Shown here in pieces: positions 31,567-40,578 of a stretch of 64,000 nt of DNA. The DNA lies in assembly GCF_000186865.1 (NCBI RefSeq), contig NW_008705583.1, forward strand, positions 502,412 through 566,411, read 5' to 3'. Every line of letters begins with the position of its first letter. Position 1 is the first letter of the stretch. The stretch is from Aureococcus anophagefferens. Taxonomy: Eukaryota; Sar; Pelagophyceae; Pelagomonadales; Pelagomonadaceae. Under the pieces are notes generated by a model. It was given only the letters and a program-made list of their open reading frames with translations, did no database searches and was not told the DNA's origin. A program made the position numbers and the translations under genes.

Positions 31567-32328
31567 ATGGCGGCCGTCTCCAACCCGATGCAGGTCGAGA
31601 AGCGCGACGGACACATCACGGAGCCGCTGGTCCAGTCCAAGGAGCGCCTGAACCCGTCGTACGGCTGGCGGCGCTACCACTCGAGCTTCTACCTCTTCGG
31701 CGGCGTGTCCTTCGGCTGCGCGAGCCCGCTCTTCTTCCCGGCGCTGGAGACGGCGGCGACGCTGACGGTCGCGGGCTACCTCTTCACCTTCGGCTCGCTG
31801 GCCTTCACGATCGCCGACGCGACGGAGTGGTGGTATTTCCGCGGCGGCTGCCTCTTCGACAGGCCCAACTGCGTCGACGCCGTCGACCGCCGCGGCGAGG
31901 GCGAGACCGTGGGCGACGGCGTCAACTTCGCGATCTCCACGGTCGGGAGCTTCACGTATTTCGTCGGCTCGTGCTTTTTCATACCCGCGATCGCGAACTA
32001 CACGCTCGGCTCGGACATCTTCGCGCTCGGCTCGCTCATCATCGTCGTCGCACAGGTCGCCAAGCTCGTGCGCGCGCACCGATCCGTCGGCCTCGACGCG
32101 GACCGCCCGGCGACGACCATCGACGCGCTCGCGGGCGTCGGCGGCCTCTTCTACTTCTGCGGCTCCTGGCCGGAGCCGACGGCGACGTACGCGACCTTCT
32201 TCACGCTCGGCGGCGTCGCCTATTTCGCGAGCGCCGTCGTCATGCAGTACCGCTACTTCGCGACCCTGCCGCTCCCCCCTCAGGGCGCGACGACGTCCCT
32301 GGGGCCCTTCCTCCCCGTCGCGGTATGA
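31567..32328 (+). CDS. Multi-TM protein with YrhK-like segments
   Basis: 253 residues from ATG 31567 (MAAVSNPMQVEKRDGH). Six hydrophobic segments are visible, most carrying a Gly-Ser near the middle: LFGGVSFGCASPLFF, TVAGYLFTFGSLAFTIADA, VGSFTYFVGSCFFIPAIA, IFALGSLIIVVAQVAKL, ALAGVGGLFYFCGSWP and FFTLGGVAYFASAVVM. The repeated F/Y-x-x-G-S-x-x-F pattern is reminiscent of the small YrhK-like membrane domain of bacteria and algae, here possibly in three tandem hairpins. The assignment is tentative. Soluble loops are short and carry no ligand residues I recognise. It is convergent with the CPPED1-like gene, stop to stop 4 bp. Confidence 0.6.
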   Translation: MAAVSNPMQVEKRDGHITEPLVQSKERLNPSYGWRRYHSSFYLFGGVSFGCASPLFFPALETAATLTVAGYLFTFGSLAFTIADATEWWYFRGGCLFDRPNCVDAVDRRGEGETVGDGVNFAISTVGSFTYFVGSCFFIPAIANYTLGSDIFALGSLIIVVAQVAKLVRAHRSVGLDADRPATTIDALAGVGGLFYFCGSWPEPTATYATFFTLGGVAYFASAVVMQYRYFATLPLPPQGATTSLGPFLPVAV

Positions 32329-32332
32329 CACG

Positions 32333-33490
32333 TTAGGTCCGCGGATGCGGCGGCAGCACGCACTCGCGGCTCCAGGAGGCCGGCGGCGTCGGCGGCGTCG
32401 GCGGCCGGTCCGGGCTGGCCCAGGACGTCGGCGTCGGCGCGAGGCCCGCCCAGGTCCGGCGCGCCTCCGCGAAGTCGATGGTCTCGGGCACGTCCTCGAG
32501 CGCGAAGAACTTGTGGAAGACCGCGTCGTCGGGCGCGTAGCAGACGACGCGGAGCCCCGAGTGCGCCGCGTCGCAGCGCCGCTTCGCCCAGTCCATGCCC
32601 GGGATGGAGAGGCGCTCCTCGCGCGTCGCGTCGTCGTTCCAGCCGAGCGCGCAGCCGACGGCGGACGTGACGACGACCTCCGCGTCGCCGCGCCAGCCGC
32701 CCGCGTTCCGGTGGAAGTGGCCGCAGAACCACTTGGTCTTCGGGTCGATCTTCGTGACGAGGTCGAGGATGGCCGCGCGCACCTCGGGCTCGTGGTTGAA
32801 GTAGCCCTTGGGCTCGTCGGGCGCCTCGACGAAGGGCGGCACGTGGCTGAAGAAGAGCGTCCGGCAGGGGAAGCGCGTGCCGAGCCACGCGTCCTGCTCG
32901 AGCGCCATGTCGCGCGCGGCCTCGACGTGCGGCTCCTCGCTCCAGAAGTCCTCCTTGGCGTTGAGCAGCTGGGAGTTCAGCACGATGCACCGCGTCCGGC
33001 CGCAGCGGAACTCGCCGTAGGACGGGCCGAACCGCTTCTCGAACTTCGTCACGGACGCGCGGCTCGGCACGTTGCCGACGTCGTGGTTCCCGCAGACGCA
33101 GACGAGCGCGATGCCCGCGTCGATGCGCGCCGTGATCCGCTGGTACTCGGCGTAGGCGCGCGCCTGCCTTTCGGGCTGGCCCTTCGGGCCTTCCGGGAAC
33201 GGGTGCACGAGGTCGCCGCAGACGATGGCGAACTGCGGCCGCGGCTTCAGCGCGTTGATCTTGTCCACGGCGAGGTTCAGCATCGCGACCTCCTGGGCCC
33301 AGTCGTCGGGGTCGTCGTCGCTGTTGAACATGCCCAGCTGCGAGTCGGCGAGCTGGACGAAGCACCAGTGCTCGCCGCCCTCGCCGGCGACGGACATGTG
33401 CCGCATGCTGTCCCAGAGGTCCATCTCCCGGGGCACGAAGCTCGGGAACGCCGCGGCGAAGGCTTCCAACGATTCGAAGAGGGCGCACAT
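32333..33490 (-). CDS. CPPED1: CPPED1-like calcineurin-type metallophosphatase
   Basis: 385 residues. Metallophosphoesterase motifs run in order: FVQLADSQLG (D-x-Q in place of D-x-H, as in CPPED1), FAIVCGDLVHPF (GD), CVCGNHDVGN (GNHD), FFSHVPPF and WFCGHFHRNAGG (GHxH). Metal-binding residues are all kept. The spacing and WAQEVAMLNLAVDKINALKP between blocks one and two match human CPPED1, a cytosolic Ser/Thr phosphatase reported to act on Akt. The N-terminus (MCALFESLEAFAAAFPSF) has no clear targeting signal and the C-terminus ends in a Pro-rich tail. The product hydrolyses phosphoesters with two metal ions. The physiological substrate here is unknown. Single exon. Confidence 0.88.
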   Translation of the reverse strand: MCALFESLEAFAAAFPSFVPREMDLWDSMRHMSVAGEGGEHWCFVQLADSQLGMFNSDDDPDDWAQEVAMLNLAVDKINALKPRPQFAIVCGDLVHPFPEGPKGQPERQARAYAEYQRITARIDAGIALVCVCGNHDVGNVPSRASVTKFEKRFGPSYGEFRCGRTRCIVLNSQLLNAKEDFWSEEPHVEAARDMALEQDAWLGTRFPCRTLFFSHVPPFVEAPDEPKGYFNHEPEVRAAILDLVTKIDPKTKWFCGHFHRNAGGWRGDAEVVVTSAVGCALGWNDDATREERLSIPGMDWAKRRCDAAHSGLRVVCYAPDDAVFHKFFALEDVPETIDFAEARRTWAGLAPTPTSWASPDRPPTPPTPPASWSRECVLPPHPRT

Positions 33491-33755
33491 GTTCTGAGAA
33501 GCTGCCTTGGTGCGGCGCAGCGGCGCGCGCGGCGGCGGCGGCGCGTCGGAGAGCGGGCGGTGTCGAGCTTGCCTCCGGTGCGGCGCGCGGCGGCGGCGCG
33601 TCGGAGAGCGGCGGCGCGGCGGAGAGCGGCGTGTGTGACGGCGCGGAGATGCTCAGGCCAAGCCTTGCCACAAGATGACGCTCGCTAAAGCCTTGTTGAG
33701 GTTGCTAGAAGACGTGCCATCCAACTCGTGCTCTATCGCCTCTCTGCACGCAAAG

Positions 33756-35180
33756 ATGCTCCGCCTCGTCGCCGTCGCTGCCGCCGCCGCGGCCCTCGCG
33801 CCGCTGCCGACGCGCCCGCACGTGGGCGCGCGCGCCGTCACCAAGAAGGCCATGTCCGTGAGCGGCGGCGAGGTGGCGAAGGCGCCGGAGGCGCCCTGGG
33901 CCGTCGCCGGCGCCTGCGCCGGCGCCGTGCTCTTCGGCTACCACCTCGGCGTCGTGAACACGCCGCTCGACGCCATGTCGCGCACGCTGGGCTTCGCCGG
34001 CGACGCCAAGGTCGCGGGCGCGGTCGTGTCGAGCACGCTCGTCGGCGCGACGGCCGGGTCGCTCCTCGGCGGCGCGGCCGCGGACAGGTGGGGCCGCCGC
34101 GGCGCCATGGTCCGCAACTCGTTCCTCCTCGCCGCCGCCGCCGCGGGCTGCGCGGCGGCGGGCACCGTGCCCCAGCTCCTCGCCGCGCGGCTCGCGGCCG
34201 GCGTCGGCATCGGCATCGTCTCTTCGATCACGCCGCTCTACATCAGCGAGGTGGCGCCGACGGCGCGGCGCGGCGCCTACGGCGCGCTGAACCAGGTCGC
34301 CATCTGCGTCGGCATCCTCCTGTCCATCGCGACGGGCCTCGGCGTCACGCCGACGAGCCCCGGGTCGCGGTGGCGGCCCATGTTCGCGTTCGCGCTCGTG
34401 CCGACGCTCCTCCACCTCGCGCTCGCCCTCAAGGCGCCCGAGTCGCCGCGCTGGGCCGGCAACGCGGACAAGCAGGCCAGCGCCGCGCGGCTCTGGGGCG
34501 CCGCCGCGGCCGCGGAGCTCGGCCCCGCGGCGGCGACGTCGTCCGACGGCGGCGGCTCGTGGGCCGCGATGGTGTCGCCGCGGCACCGCCGCGCGACGGC
34601 GACGGCCTTCCTCCTCTTCGTCCAGCAGCAGTTCGCGGGCATCAACGCCGTCGTCTACTTCTCGACGAAGGTCTTCCGCGAGGCCGGGTTGCAGTCCGCG
34701 GTGCTCGGGTCCGTCGCGGTCGCGCTCACGAACATCCTCGGCACGGTCTGCGTCGCGACGCCCCTCATCGACAAGTTCGGCCGCAAGGCCATGCTCTGCT
34801 CCTCCTACGCGGGCATGGCCGCGTCCATGGCCGTCATGGCCGCGGCGGCCGCGACGCCGGCGCTCGCGGGCACGCCCGCGCTCGCGGCGACGTCGTTCCT
34901 CGGCACCATCGCCTACATCTTCGCCTTCTCCTGCGGCTGCGGGCCCGTGCCGGGCCTCCTCACGCCGGAGCTCTTCCCCTCGAAGCTCCGCGCCAAGGGC
35001 GGCTCCATCGGCATGCTCTCCCACTGGGGCTGCAACACCGTCGTCGGCGCCGCGTTCCTCCCCCTCGTCGCCCAGCTCGGCCTCCCGGCGGTCTACGCGG
35101 GCTTCGCCGCCGTCGCCGCCGCCTCCGCGATCTTCGCCAAGGTCGCCATCGAGGAGACGTCGGGCGCCGCGCTCGAGTAA
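33756..35180 (+). CDS. Sugar-porter MFS transporter, probably plastid envelope (pGlcT-like)
   Basis: 474 residues from ATG 33756. The leader (MLRLVAVAAAAAALAPLP) plus a following basic Ser/Thr stretch (RPHVGARAVTKKAMS) looks like a bipartite heterokont plastid signal; an ATG at 33675 gives a weaker leader. About 12 TM helices carry sugar-porter signatures: ADRWGRRGAM after helix 2, ISEVAPTARRGAYGALNQ after helix 4, APESPRW after helix 6, FVQQQFAGINAVVYFSTKVF in helix 7, and LIDKFGRKAM after helix 8. The QQxxGIN block is the hexose-binding signature. A role in glucose or other hexose movement across the plastid envelope is inference from family plus leader. The terminal PETKG motif is replaced by IEETSG. 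Confidence 0.85.
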   Translation: MLRLVAVAAAAAALAPLPTRPHVGARAVTKKAMSVSGGEVAKAPEAPWAVAGACAGAVLFGYHLGVVNTPLDAMSRTLGFAGDAKVAGAVVSSTLVGATAGSLLGGAAADRWGRRGAMVRNSFLLAAAAAGCAAAGTVPQLLAARLAAGVGIGIVSSITPLYISEVAPTARRGAYGALNQVAICVGILLSIATGLGVTPTSPGSRWRPMFAFALVPTLLHLALALKAPESPRWAGNADKQASAARLWGAAAAAELGPAAATSSDGGGSWAAMVSPRHRRATATAFLLFVQQQFAGINAVVYFSTKVFREAGLQSAVLGSVAVALTNILGTVCVATPLIDKFGRKAMLCSSYAGMAASMAVMAAAAATPALAGTPALAATSFLGTIAYIFAFSCGCGPVPGLLTPELFPSKLRAKGGSIGMLSHWGCNTVVGAAFLPLVAQLGLPAVYAGFAAVAAASAIFAKVAIEETSGAALE

Positions 35181-35443
35181 GGCGTCCGACGCATGGTGAA
35201 CGGCACCTCCGCACTACTTTCCGCACTTACCTCCGCCTTCAAAGTTGCCTGGCCTGGAGTCGCTTACTGCTAGCCCGGGCCTAGCCGAGACCCACGGGGG
35301 AAGTTGCCGCTCGACGCTCGGCGCGTTCTCGCACGAGATGAGCAATTGGTGAGCACCGCGAGAAGTGACCTTCCAGTGCGCGCGCAGCGGCTCATCTTCG
35401 CAGCGCGACGCCCACCAGATACACCTGATACACCTCCGCAACG

Positions 35444-36889
35444 ATGACGGCGAACTGCGCGTCCTGCGCGGGCGACTGGGCCTTCGACCCGACGAAGCCC
35501 CGCAAGGAGCACAAGGACTGCGACTGGCTCCACGGCGCCGGCGCCGGCGCGGACGTGCCGCTGAACGACAGCGCGACGGCCTACCTCGCGTCCTGCGACG
35601 CGCTGCGCACGGAGAGCGACGCGGGCGTGCTCACGTGCCTGCTCACGCGCGACGACGTCCTGCGGCCGACGCGGAGCTTCGGCGACGGCGGCATGCTGCC
35701 GCTCGCGCGCGCGCTCGCGCGCGTGAGCCACGTGGTCGCGCTGGACCTGAGCGGCGTCAAGTCGCCGTCGGGCGCGAACTGGAAGCTGCTGGGCGTCGCG
35801 CTGCGCCAGATGGCGTCGACGGAGCGGCTCCTCCTCCGGCGGTGCGGCATGCGCGGCGTCGACCTCGAGAACGTGCTGAGCGGCGGCCTGCTCATGGCGC
35901 CGAAGAGCGCCGTCGCCGAGCTCGTGCTCAGCGACAACCCCCTGGGCCACGACGTCGCCGGGGGCTACTCGACGGGGAAGCTCGCGGCGCGCGAGCTCAC
36001 GCGGCTCTGCGGCGACGCGAAGCGGTTCGGCCCGCTGTCAAAGCTCGACGTGTCGCGGTGCCTGCTCCCGCCCGAGGCCGTCGTCGCCGTGCGCGCGGCG
36101 GCGGAGGCCGCCGGCGTGCGCCACCCCATCGGCGGCAACTGCCCCCGCGAGGAGCTGCTCAACGGGCTCACGCACGGCCTCGGCATCATCTTCGCGTTCT
36201 TCGGGGGGCTCATGATGATGCGGCGCGCGAACGCGACGAACGACATGGCGACGGTGCTGGGCTGCGGCGTCTTCTGCATCGCCATGAACGCGCTCTACCT
36301 CATCTCGACGCTCTACCACTCGCTCCACAAGTTCAACCGCGTCGGCTCCGTCTTCGCGGCGCTGGACCACGCGGCGATCTACGTGCTCATCGCGGGCACG
36401 TACACGCCCTTCGTGACCATCACGCTGCGGTCCTCGGCGACGGCCTTCTGGATCCTGGCGGCGGAGTGGGCCGCGACGTGCAACGGCGTCTACCTCTGCG
36501 TCTACACGCCGCTCTGGTCCGAGGCGAACCAGCGGCGCGTCAAGACCTTCGAGCTCGTCCTCTACGTGGCCATGGGCTGGCTCGTGACCATCGTCAAGGA
36601 CGACCTCGCCGCGGCGCTCGACCCGCGGGGCGTGCGGCTCGTCGTCTACGGCGGCCTCTTCTACACGGGCGGCATCGTCTTCTTCTCCACGGCGAACACG
36701 TGCGAGACGCGCTACGTGCTCCACGCGCTCTGGCACCTGTGCGTCCTGGCGGCGACGATCTGCCACTTCTTCGCCATCTTCTACTACGTGCTGCCCGAGG
36801 TGCCGCTGTCGCCCCACGTCGACTCGCTCGGCGTCCTCGTGGGGCCCGCGCCGTACGCGACGGCCGCGCGGCTCCCCGGCCAGGCCTAA
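35444..36889 (+). CDS. LRR-PAQR (hemolysin-III type) fusion membrane protein
   Basis: 481 residues. Residues 1-30 contain a Cys cluster (CASCAGDW, HKDCDWLHG) compatible with zinc binding. Residues ~85-215 look like leucine-rich repeats (VVALDLSGVKSP, AELVLSDNPLGHD, LSKLDVSRCLLPP). From ~235 comes a seven-TM PAQR/HlyIII domain: EELLNGLTHGLGIIFAF, LISTLYHSLHKF, ALDHAAIYVLIAGTYTPF and HALWHLCVLAATICHFF. The Ser/His of YHS, Asp of LDH and His pair of HALWH are the zinc-site residues of adiponectin-receptor-like proteins, which act as ceramidase-type or lipid-sensing receptors. The name HlyIII is historical and no toxin role is implied. The soluble LRR half could recruit a partner. A fusion of this kind is unusual. 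Confidence 0.85.
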   Translation: MTANCASCAGDWAFDPTKPRKEHKDCDWLHGAGAGADVPLNDSATAYLASCDALRTESDAGVLTCLLTRDDVLRPTRSFGDGGMLPLARALARVSHVVALDLSGVKSPSGANWKLLGVALRQMASTERLLLRRCGMRGVDLENVLSGGLLMAPKSAVAELVLSDNPLGHDVAGGYSTGKLAARELTRLCGDAKRFGPLSKLDVSRCLLPPEAVVAVRAAAEAAGVRHPIGGNCPREELLNGLTHGLGIIFAFFGGLMMMRRANATNDMATVLGCGVFCIAMNALYLISTLYHSLHKFNRVGSVFAALDHAAIYVLIAGTYTPFVTITLRSSATAFWILAAEWAATCNGVYLCVYTPLWSEANQRRVKTFELVLYVAMGWLVTIVKDDLAAALDPRGVRLVVYGGLFYTGGIVFFSTANTCETRYVLHALWHLCVLAATICHFFAIFYYVLPEVPLSPHVDSLGVLVGPAPYATAARLPGQA

Positions 36890-36895
36890 GCCACG

Positions 36896-37804
36896 TTAGT
36901 GCATCGTCGCCGCCTTGGCGACGAGGAACGCGCAGAAGGCCGACGTGATGCAGACGAGGGGGATCGCCTGGAGGCAGTCGGAGACGCGCTTGAAGAAGTT
37001 GAGGAACACCTGCGGGCGGTGGTGAAACGGACCCGGGCTACGGACGCCGGGCGAACGGACGCAAAACGCGACGATGACGCCCACGGCGGCCATGGAGCCG
37101 ATGAGCAGCGCGAAGAACCCGACGTCCGAGCCGACGAGGAGCGGCACGAAGAGCGTGAGGTCGTCGAGGGACCCGCAGCACGCGATGACCGCGAGCGTCT
37201 TCGTCGTGCCCGTGCGGTCCGCCTCGGCCTCGTCGGCCTTGAGCTCCGCCGTCGACGACGTCTCGTCGTCGTCGTCGCGCATCGTCGGCGCGACCTCGGG
37301 CAGCTCGACGCCGTCGTGCATCGTCGACGTGACCTCGGGCAGCTCGACGTCCGCGGCCGCGGGCCTCATCTCCGCCGCGGCGCCCTTCGGCCGAAGCCGC
37401 GACCGGCAGGCGCCCGCCAGGTCCTCGTAGGCCGCGCGCAGGCCGCCGCAGCAGCCGAGCTCCTCGCCGTAGCGCTCCGCGAGCTCCTCGCGGCCGAGCT
37501 TGAGCGAGAACAGGAAGAGCGCGCTCGCCGCGATGAGCGTGAGGATGCGCTCGCTCGAGAACCCGTCGGCGCCGCCGTGCGTCAGCTTGTCGATGGCCAT
37601 CTCGCCCGACGTCGCGATGACGAACGCGACGACGGTCTGCGTGCCGCAGACGACGCTGTAGACGACCATGTTCTTCGTGCGCTCGGCCCGGCTGATGTTC
37701 GGGGCCAGGAACACGGAAAACCACACGACGTCATCGATGCTCGACGCGATCTTCAGCGCGAAGGCCTCGCCGACGGACAGGAACCAGTTGAGGATGACCT
37801 GCAT
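36896..37804 (-). CDS. CadD/LysE-like membrane transporter with two Asp-Asp repeats
   Basis: 302 residues as read through, starting at ATG 37804. Two halves each begin with a DD-containing helix: ALKIASSIDDVVWFSVFL (~16) and VIACCGSLDDLTLFVPLL (~205). Hydrophobic segments follow (VVYSVVCGTQTVVAFVIA, ILTLIAASALFLFSLKL, FALLIGSMAAVGVIVAFCV). The pattern resembles cadmium/LysE-superfamily exporters, where paired acidic residues in the membrane bind cations. The cytosolic loop between halves is acidic and holds a duplicated VELPEV-TMxD. Codons 37010-37060 (17 residues) look like a retained 51-nt intron; without them the last helix pair is smoother. Metal specificity cannot be read from sequence. 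Confidence 0.65.
   Translation of the reverse strand: MQVILNWFLSVGEAFALKIASSIDDVVWFSVFLAPNISRAERTKNMVVYSVVCGTQTVVAFVIATSGEMAIDKLTHGGADGFSSERILTLIAASALFLFSLKLGREELAERYGEELGCCGGLRAAYEDLAGACRSRLRPKGAAAEMRPAAADVELPEVTSTMHDGVELPEVAPTMRDDDDETSSTAELKADEAEADRTGTTKTLAVIACCGSLDDLTLFVPLLVGSDVGFFALLIGSMAAVGVIVAFCVRSPGVRSPGPFHHRPQVFLNFFKRVSDCLQAIPLVCITSAFCAFLVAKAATMH
37010..37060 (-). other. Possible in-frame 51-nt GT-AG intron
   Basis: On the minus strand it begins GTCCGTTCGCCCGGCGTCC and ends ACCGCCCGCAG. Removing it gives VIVAFC joined to VFLNFFKRVSD in phase 0. Length divisible by three means the frame is open either way, so this is only a suggestion. Confidence 0.45.
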
Positions 37805-37950
37805 CCTGGTTCACGGGCTGCCCTCGTGCACAAATGCTCAGCTGCGGGCTCCCATGCGCGAATTCTGGCCATTCAACATGGAGGAAAGCGGGCTGCATCA
37901 TTGCCCCCATCAGTACTCGATGGGCTGCCCAGAAGCCGTTTGCCCGGGCA

Positions 37951-39129
37951 ATGAGTGACTTGATGGAACGCTTCGTGCGCACGGGCGAGGCGAGCGCCGC
38001 GCGGTCCGGGCAGCGGGTGCGGCTGCTGCGTTTGACGAACCGCGGCGACGTGGAGATGGAGTTCGAGGCGACGAGGGTTGATGAGCGGGTCCCGCGGCGT
38101 GCGCGCCGCACGCGCCGCGGTGCGCGCAAGCGTCGCACGGACGCGCGGGTCGAGCGGTCCAGCCGCCAGACGCGCGCGGCCATGTTGGTCACTGCCGTGG
38201 TGCGGCGGGCTGCGCAGCGGCTGGTGGACGCGCGGCGTCGCGAAGCGGACGAGGCGGACGAGGCACATCTGCGCACGGTGAACCTGGGCACGGCGAACGC
38301 GGTTATACCCAACCCTGCGACGCCCCAGAACAACTATGTTGAAGCCTCCATGGTAATCGCGGATCCCGACGTCGCTGTGGCCGAGGGCAATGTTTTGACG
38401 CCTCGGAGCGACGACTTTGATATTGATGCTCTCTTGACAGTCCAATCCACAACTGTCAAAGCCATCAAGGAACACAGAATGATGAAAATTGCCGAAAAGA
38501 AAAGAAGCGATTCGATTCAGGAGCAGAAAAGAAGAGATTCGATACAGGAGCGAGCAGCGCACGCCGAGTACGTTTTGAACATGTACTCCCAGAACTTGTC
38601 ACAACAGCGATCAAACCAGCAAACTGCGGCCGATGCCACAGGTGCAGGCCTCCAGGACGTGACTCGTATTGTATTGGATTCAAATGCAACTGCGAGAGAC
38701 CAGAACTCGACTCTGGCCAGCACTTTGGAAGCCAGCATCACAGCCCTGGGCCACGTCGCTACAGCCGAGAGCAATTGTTCGACGCCTCAGAGCGACGATT
38801 CTGTTATCGATGCTCTCTTGAAAGCCCAATCCACAACCGTCAAAGCCATCAAGGAACACAGAATGATGAAAATTGCCGAAAAGAAAAGAATCGATTCGAT
38901 TCAGGAGCGAGCAGCGCGCGCCGAGGATCTTACGAGTTTGTTCTCTCAAAATCTGGCGGCACTGCAATCTGAGCGGCAAGCTGTGGTTCCGCATATATTT
39001 GAAGCTCTCAATAACGTGCTGGCCCATTTGAATGCCGTTGGTGACCGAGCGAGAGAGAATTTACAAGCCAGCTTTGGAGTCATGTCCCAACTCATGCCCC
39101 CGCGCCCGCCTCCTCCGCCTTCGAACTAA
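37951..39129 (+). CDS. Low-GC repeat protein A (duplicated helical unit)
   Basis: 392 residues from ATG 37951 (MSDLMERFVRTGE). The N-terminal ~110 residues are Arg rich and basic (RRARRTRRGARKRR). From ~130 on, the protein is Gln/Ser/Asn-rich helical sequence, and local GC drops well below the neighbours. A unit with STTVKAIKEHRMMKIAEKKR occurs twice (~170 and ~295), followed by SIQERAAxAE and a SQNL block. The two DNA copies are almost identical. No recognised domain. It resembles the second repeat protein 3.5 kb downstream (42622-43824) in style: a GC-rich basic start, then AT-richer helical repeats. A lineage-specific family or domesticated element is possible. Confidence 0.6.
   Translation: MSDLMERFVRTGEASAARSGQRVRLLRLTNRGDVEMEFEATRVDERVPRRARRTRRGARKRRTDARVERSSRQTRAAMLVTAVVRRAAQRLVDARRREADEADEAHLRTVNLGTANAVIPNPATPQNNYVEASMVIADPDVAVAEGNVLTPRSDDFDIDALLTVQSTTVKAIKEHRMMKIAEKKRSDSIQEQKRRDSIQERAAHAEYVLNMYSQNLSQQRSNQQTAADATGAGLQDVTRIVLDSNATARDQNSTLASTLEASITALGHVATAESNCSTPQSDDSVIDALLKAQSTTVKAIKEHRMMKIAEKKRIDSIQERAARAEDLTSLFSQNLAALQSERQAVVPHIFEALNNVLAHLNAVGDRARENLQASFGVMSQLMPPRPPPPPSN
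38395..38910 (+). repeat. Duplicated ~129-bp unit inside repeat protein A
   Basis: Copies at about 38395-38523 and 38779-38907 are near identical, including silent positions, with a long exact stretch around aaagccatcaaggaacacag. This indicates a recent duplication with ~384-bp spacing. Confidence 0.85.
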
Positions 39130-39222
39130 ACGCGAAGATAGCGTGGGACGGGGTCCCGGTACCCGCCTTCTATGATTGGAAGGGTGGCGCTGCTTGTCCA
39201 CTCACTCGCGACACTCTAAAAC

Positions 39223-40578
39223 TTAGCACGTCCCGCACGACGAGGGACAGCTATCCTTCGCTTTGACCTTGTAGTCGTCCTTGAGCTTGCAGCGCTTCGA
39301 CTTCTTCGAGACGTAGTCGCAGTCCTTCTTCGTCTTCTTCTTGTACCACGAGGTGCTGTCCGCGCACGGGCACTCGCCGCAGGTCGCCGGGCACGCCACC
39401 TTCGCCTTGATCCCGCCGGCGTCGTCCCGCTTCTTGCAGTTCTTCGCCTTCTTGGACACGAAGGTCGCGCACGTCTTCGACTCCTTCTTGTAGTACCAGC
39501 TCACGCTGTCCGCGCACTCCTCCGAGGTGGGCGCGCAGGCCCCGTCGCCCGTCAAATACGTCCACGCGGACTCCGTCGTCGTGTCGGTGATCGCGTGGCC
39601 GACGCCGTCGTACACGCACAGCTGCCCGAGCGACGGGCAGCTGGCGTACACGTAGCACTCGCCGTCCTGGCTCGCCGCCTCCTCGGGGCAGCCCGCGGCG
39701 TCGCGGCTCGCCTCGAACTGCGCGAGGACGCCGTCAGCGCCGTCGATCTCGTCGAGGAACCAGTCCTCCGAGCCGACGGCGTTCCACTCGGGGCACTTCG
39801 AATACTTCGACTGGCACGTCGAGGGCCAGTCCGCCTCGGGATGGTAGTGGACGCCTAGGTGCGCGACCCAGAGGTCGTAGCTGTCGTGGCAGCCGAGGAG
39901 CTCCGACACGCCGGCCCCGTTCGAGAAGCCGAGCGCGATCACGGGCTTGTCCGCGTCGACGGCGTAGTCCGCCGCGACCTCCGCGACGACCGCGTGGATG
40001 AAGTCGACGTCGTTCACGCCGTCCGCGACGTCGACGTTCCAGTAAAAGCAGCACTCCGTTTCCGCCTCGTCCATGCGCCGCCTCTTCTCGTCGTCCCACG
40101 ACTTGTCGTCGTCCCACGACTTGTCGTCGCCCCACGACTTGTCGTCGCCTCCCTTGTCGTCCTCGTCGTCGTCGCCCGGGCTGCCGATGGGCACGACGCC
40201 GACGAAGCCGTACGCGTCGGCCATCTCGGCCACGCGGTACTCGTGCCTCACGTCGGCGCCGCCGCCCGCGCCGTGGAAGAAGAGCATCATGCCCGAGGGC
40301 TCCGCCGCGTCGGGCGCGTAGACCCAGTAATAGCGCGTCGCACCCCCGCTCTCGAGGCTCTCGACAGACCACGAGTCCTCGTCGGTGCCGCCGCTGCCGT
40401 CGCAGTCGCAACCGGTGCATGTGCAGCCCCAGTCTTGCTCCAGATCCGTGCAGGTCGTGCCCTTGCCGATCCACGCGTCGCACGTATCGTCGAAGCAGGT
40501 TGTTGGACAGTCGTCGGCGGCCACCAGGGTGAGAGCCGCGGCTACCAGCGCGTGGAGAGGCAGCCCGGAGCGCCCCAT
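39223..40578 (-). CDS. Secreted PHB-depolymerase/feruloyl-esterase-like hydrolase with two ShK-like domains
   Basis: 451 residues from the ATG complementary to 40576-40578. A signal peptide (GLPLHALVAAALTLVAADD) is followed by a Cys-rich segment. The catalytic domain is an LpqC/PHB-esterase-type alpha/beta hydrolase: YYWVYAPDAAEPSGMMLFFH, then FHGAGGG, the nucleophile elbow ALGFSNGAGVSELL (~214-227) and a likely catalytic His in YDGVGHAI. A DDKSWD hexapeptide repeat sits in a surface loop (~145-165). The C-terminus has two six-Cys modules (~354-405, ~408-451), each CADS-x-S-W-Y ... CPxxCGxC, like ShK domains that serve as protein or polysaccharide binding modules. Likely role: extracellular ester cleavage of polymers, with substrate unproven. 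Confidence 0.82.
   Translation of the reverse strand: MGRSGLPLHALVAAALTLVAADDCPTTCFDDTCDAWIGKGTTCTDLEQDWGCTCTGCDCDGSGGTDEDSWSVESLESGGATRYYWVYAPDAAEPSGMMLFFHGAGGGADVRHEYRVAEMADAYGFVGVVPIGSPGDDDEDDKGGDDKSWGDDKSWDDDKSWDDEKRRRMDEAETECCFYWNVDVADGVNDVDFIHAVVAEVAADYAVDADKPVIALGFSNGAGVSELLGCHDSYDLWVAHLGVHYHPEADWPSTCQSKYSKCPEWNAVGSEDWFLDEIDGADGVLAQFEASRDAAGCPEEAASQDGECYVYASCPSLGQLCVYDGVGHAITDTTTESAWTYLTGDGACAPTSEECADSVSWYYKKESKTCATFVSKKAKNCKKRDDAGGIKAKVACPATCGECPCADSTSWYKKKTKKDCDYVSKKSKRCKLKDDYKVKAKDSCPSSCGTC
40095..40148. repeat. Three 18-bp units coding DDKSWD-type repeats
   Basis: Units 40095-40112, 40113-40130 and 40131-40148 are nearly identical (cccacgacttgtcgtcgt) and lie inside the secreted esterase gene on the minus strand. 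Confidence 0.85.

Noticed and set aside
35444..36889. Interpreting the HlyIII-type domain as a hemolysin toxin
   Set aside because: PAQR/HlyIII is a large receptor or hydrolase family; the zinc-site residues and LRR fusion indicate a host membrane protein.
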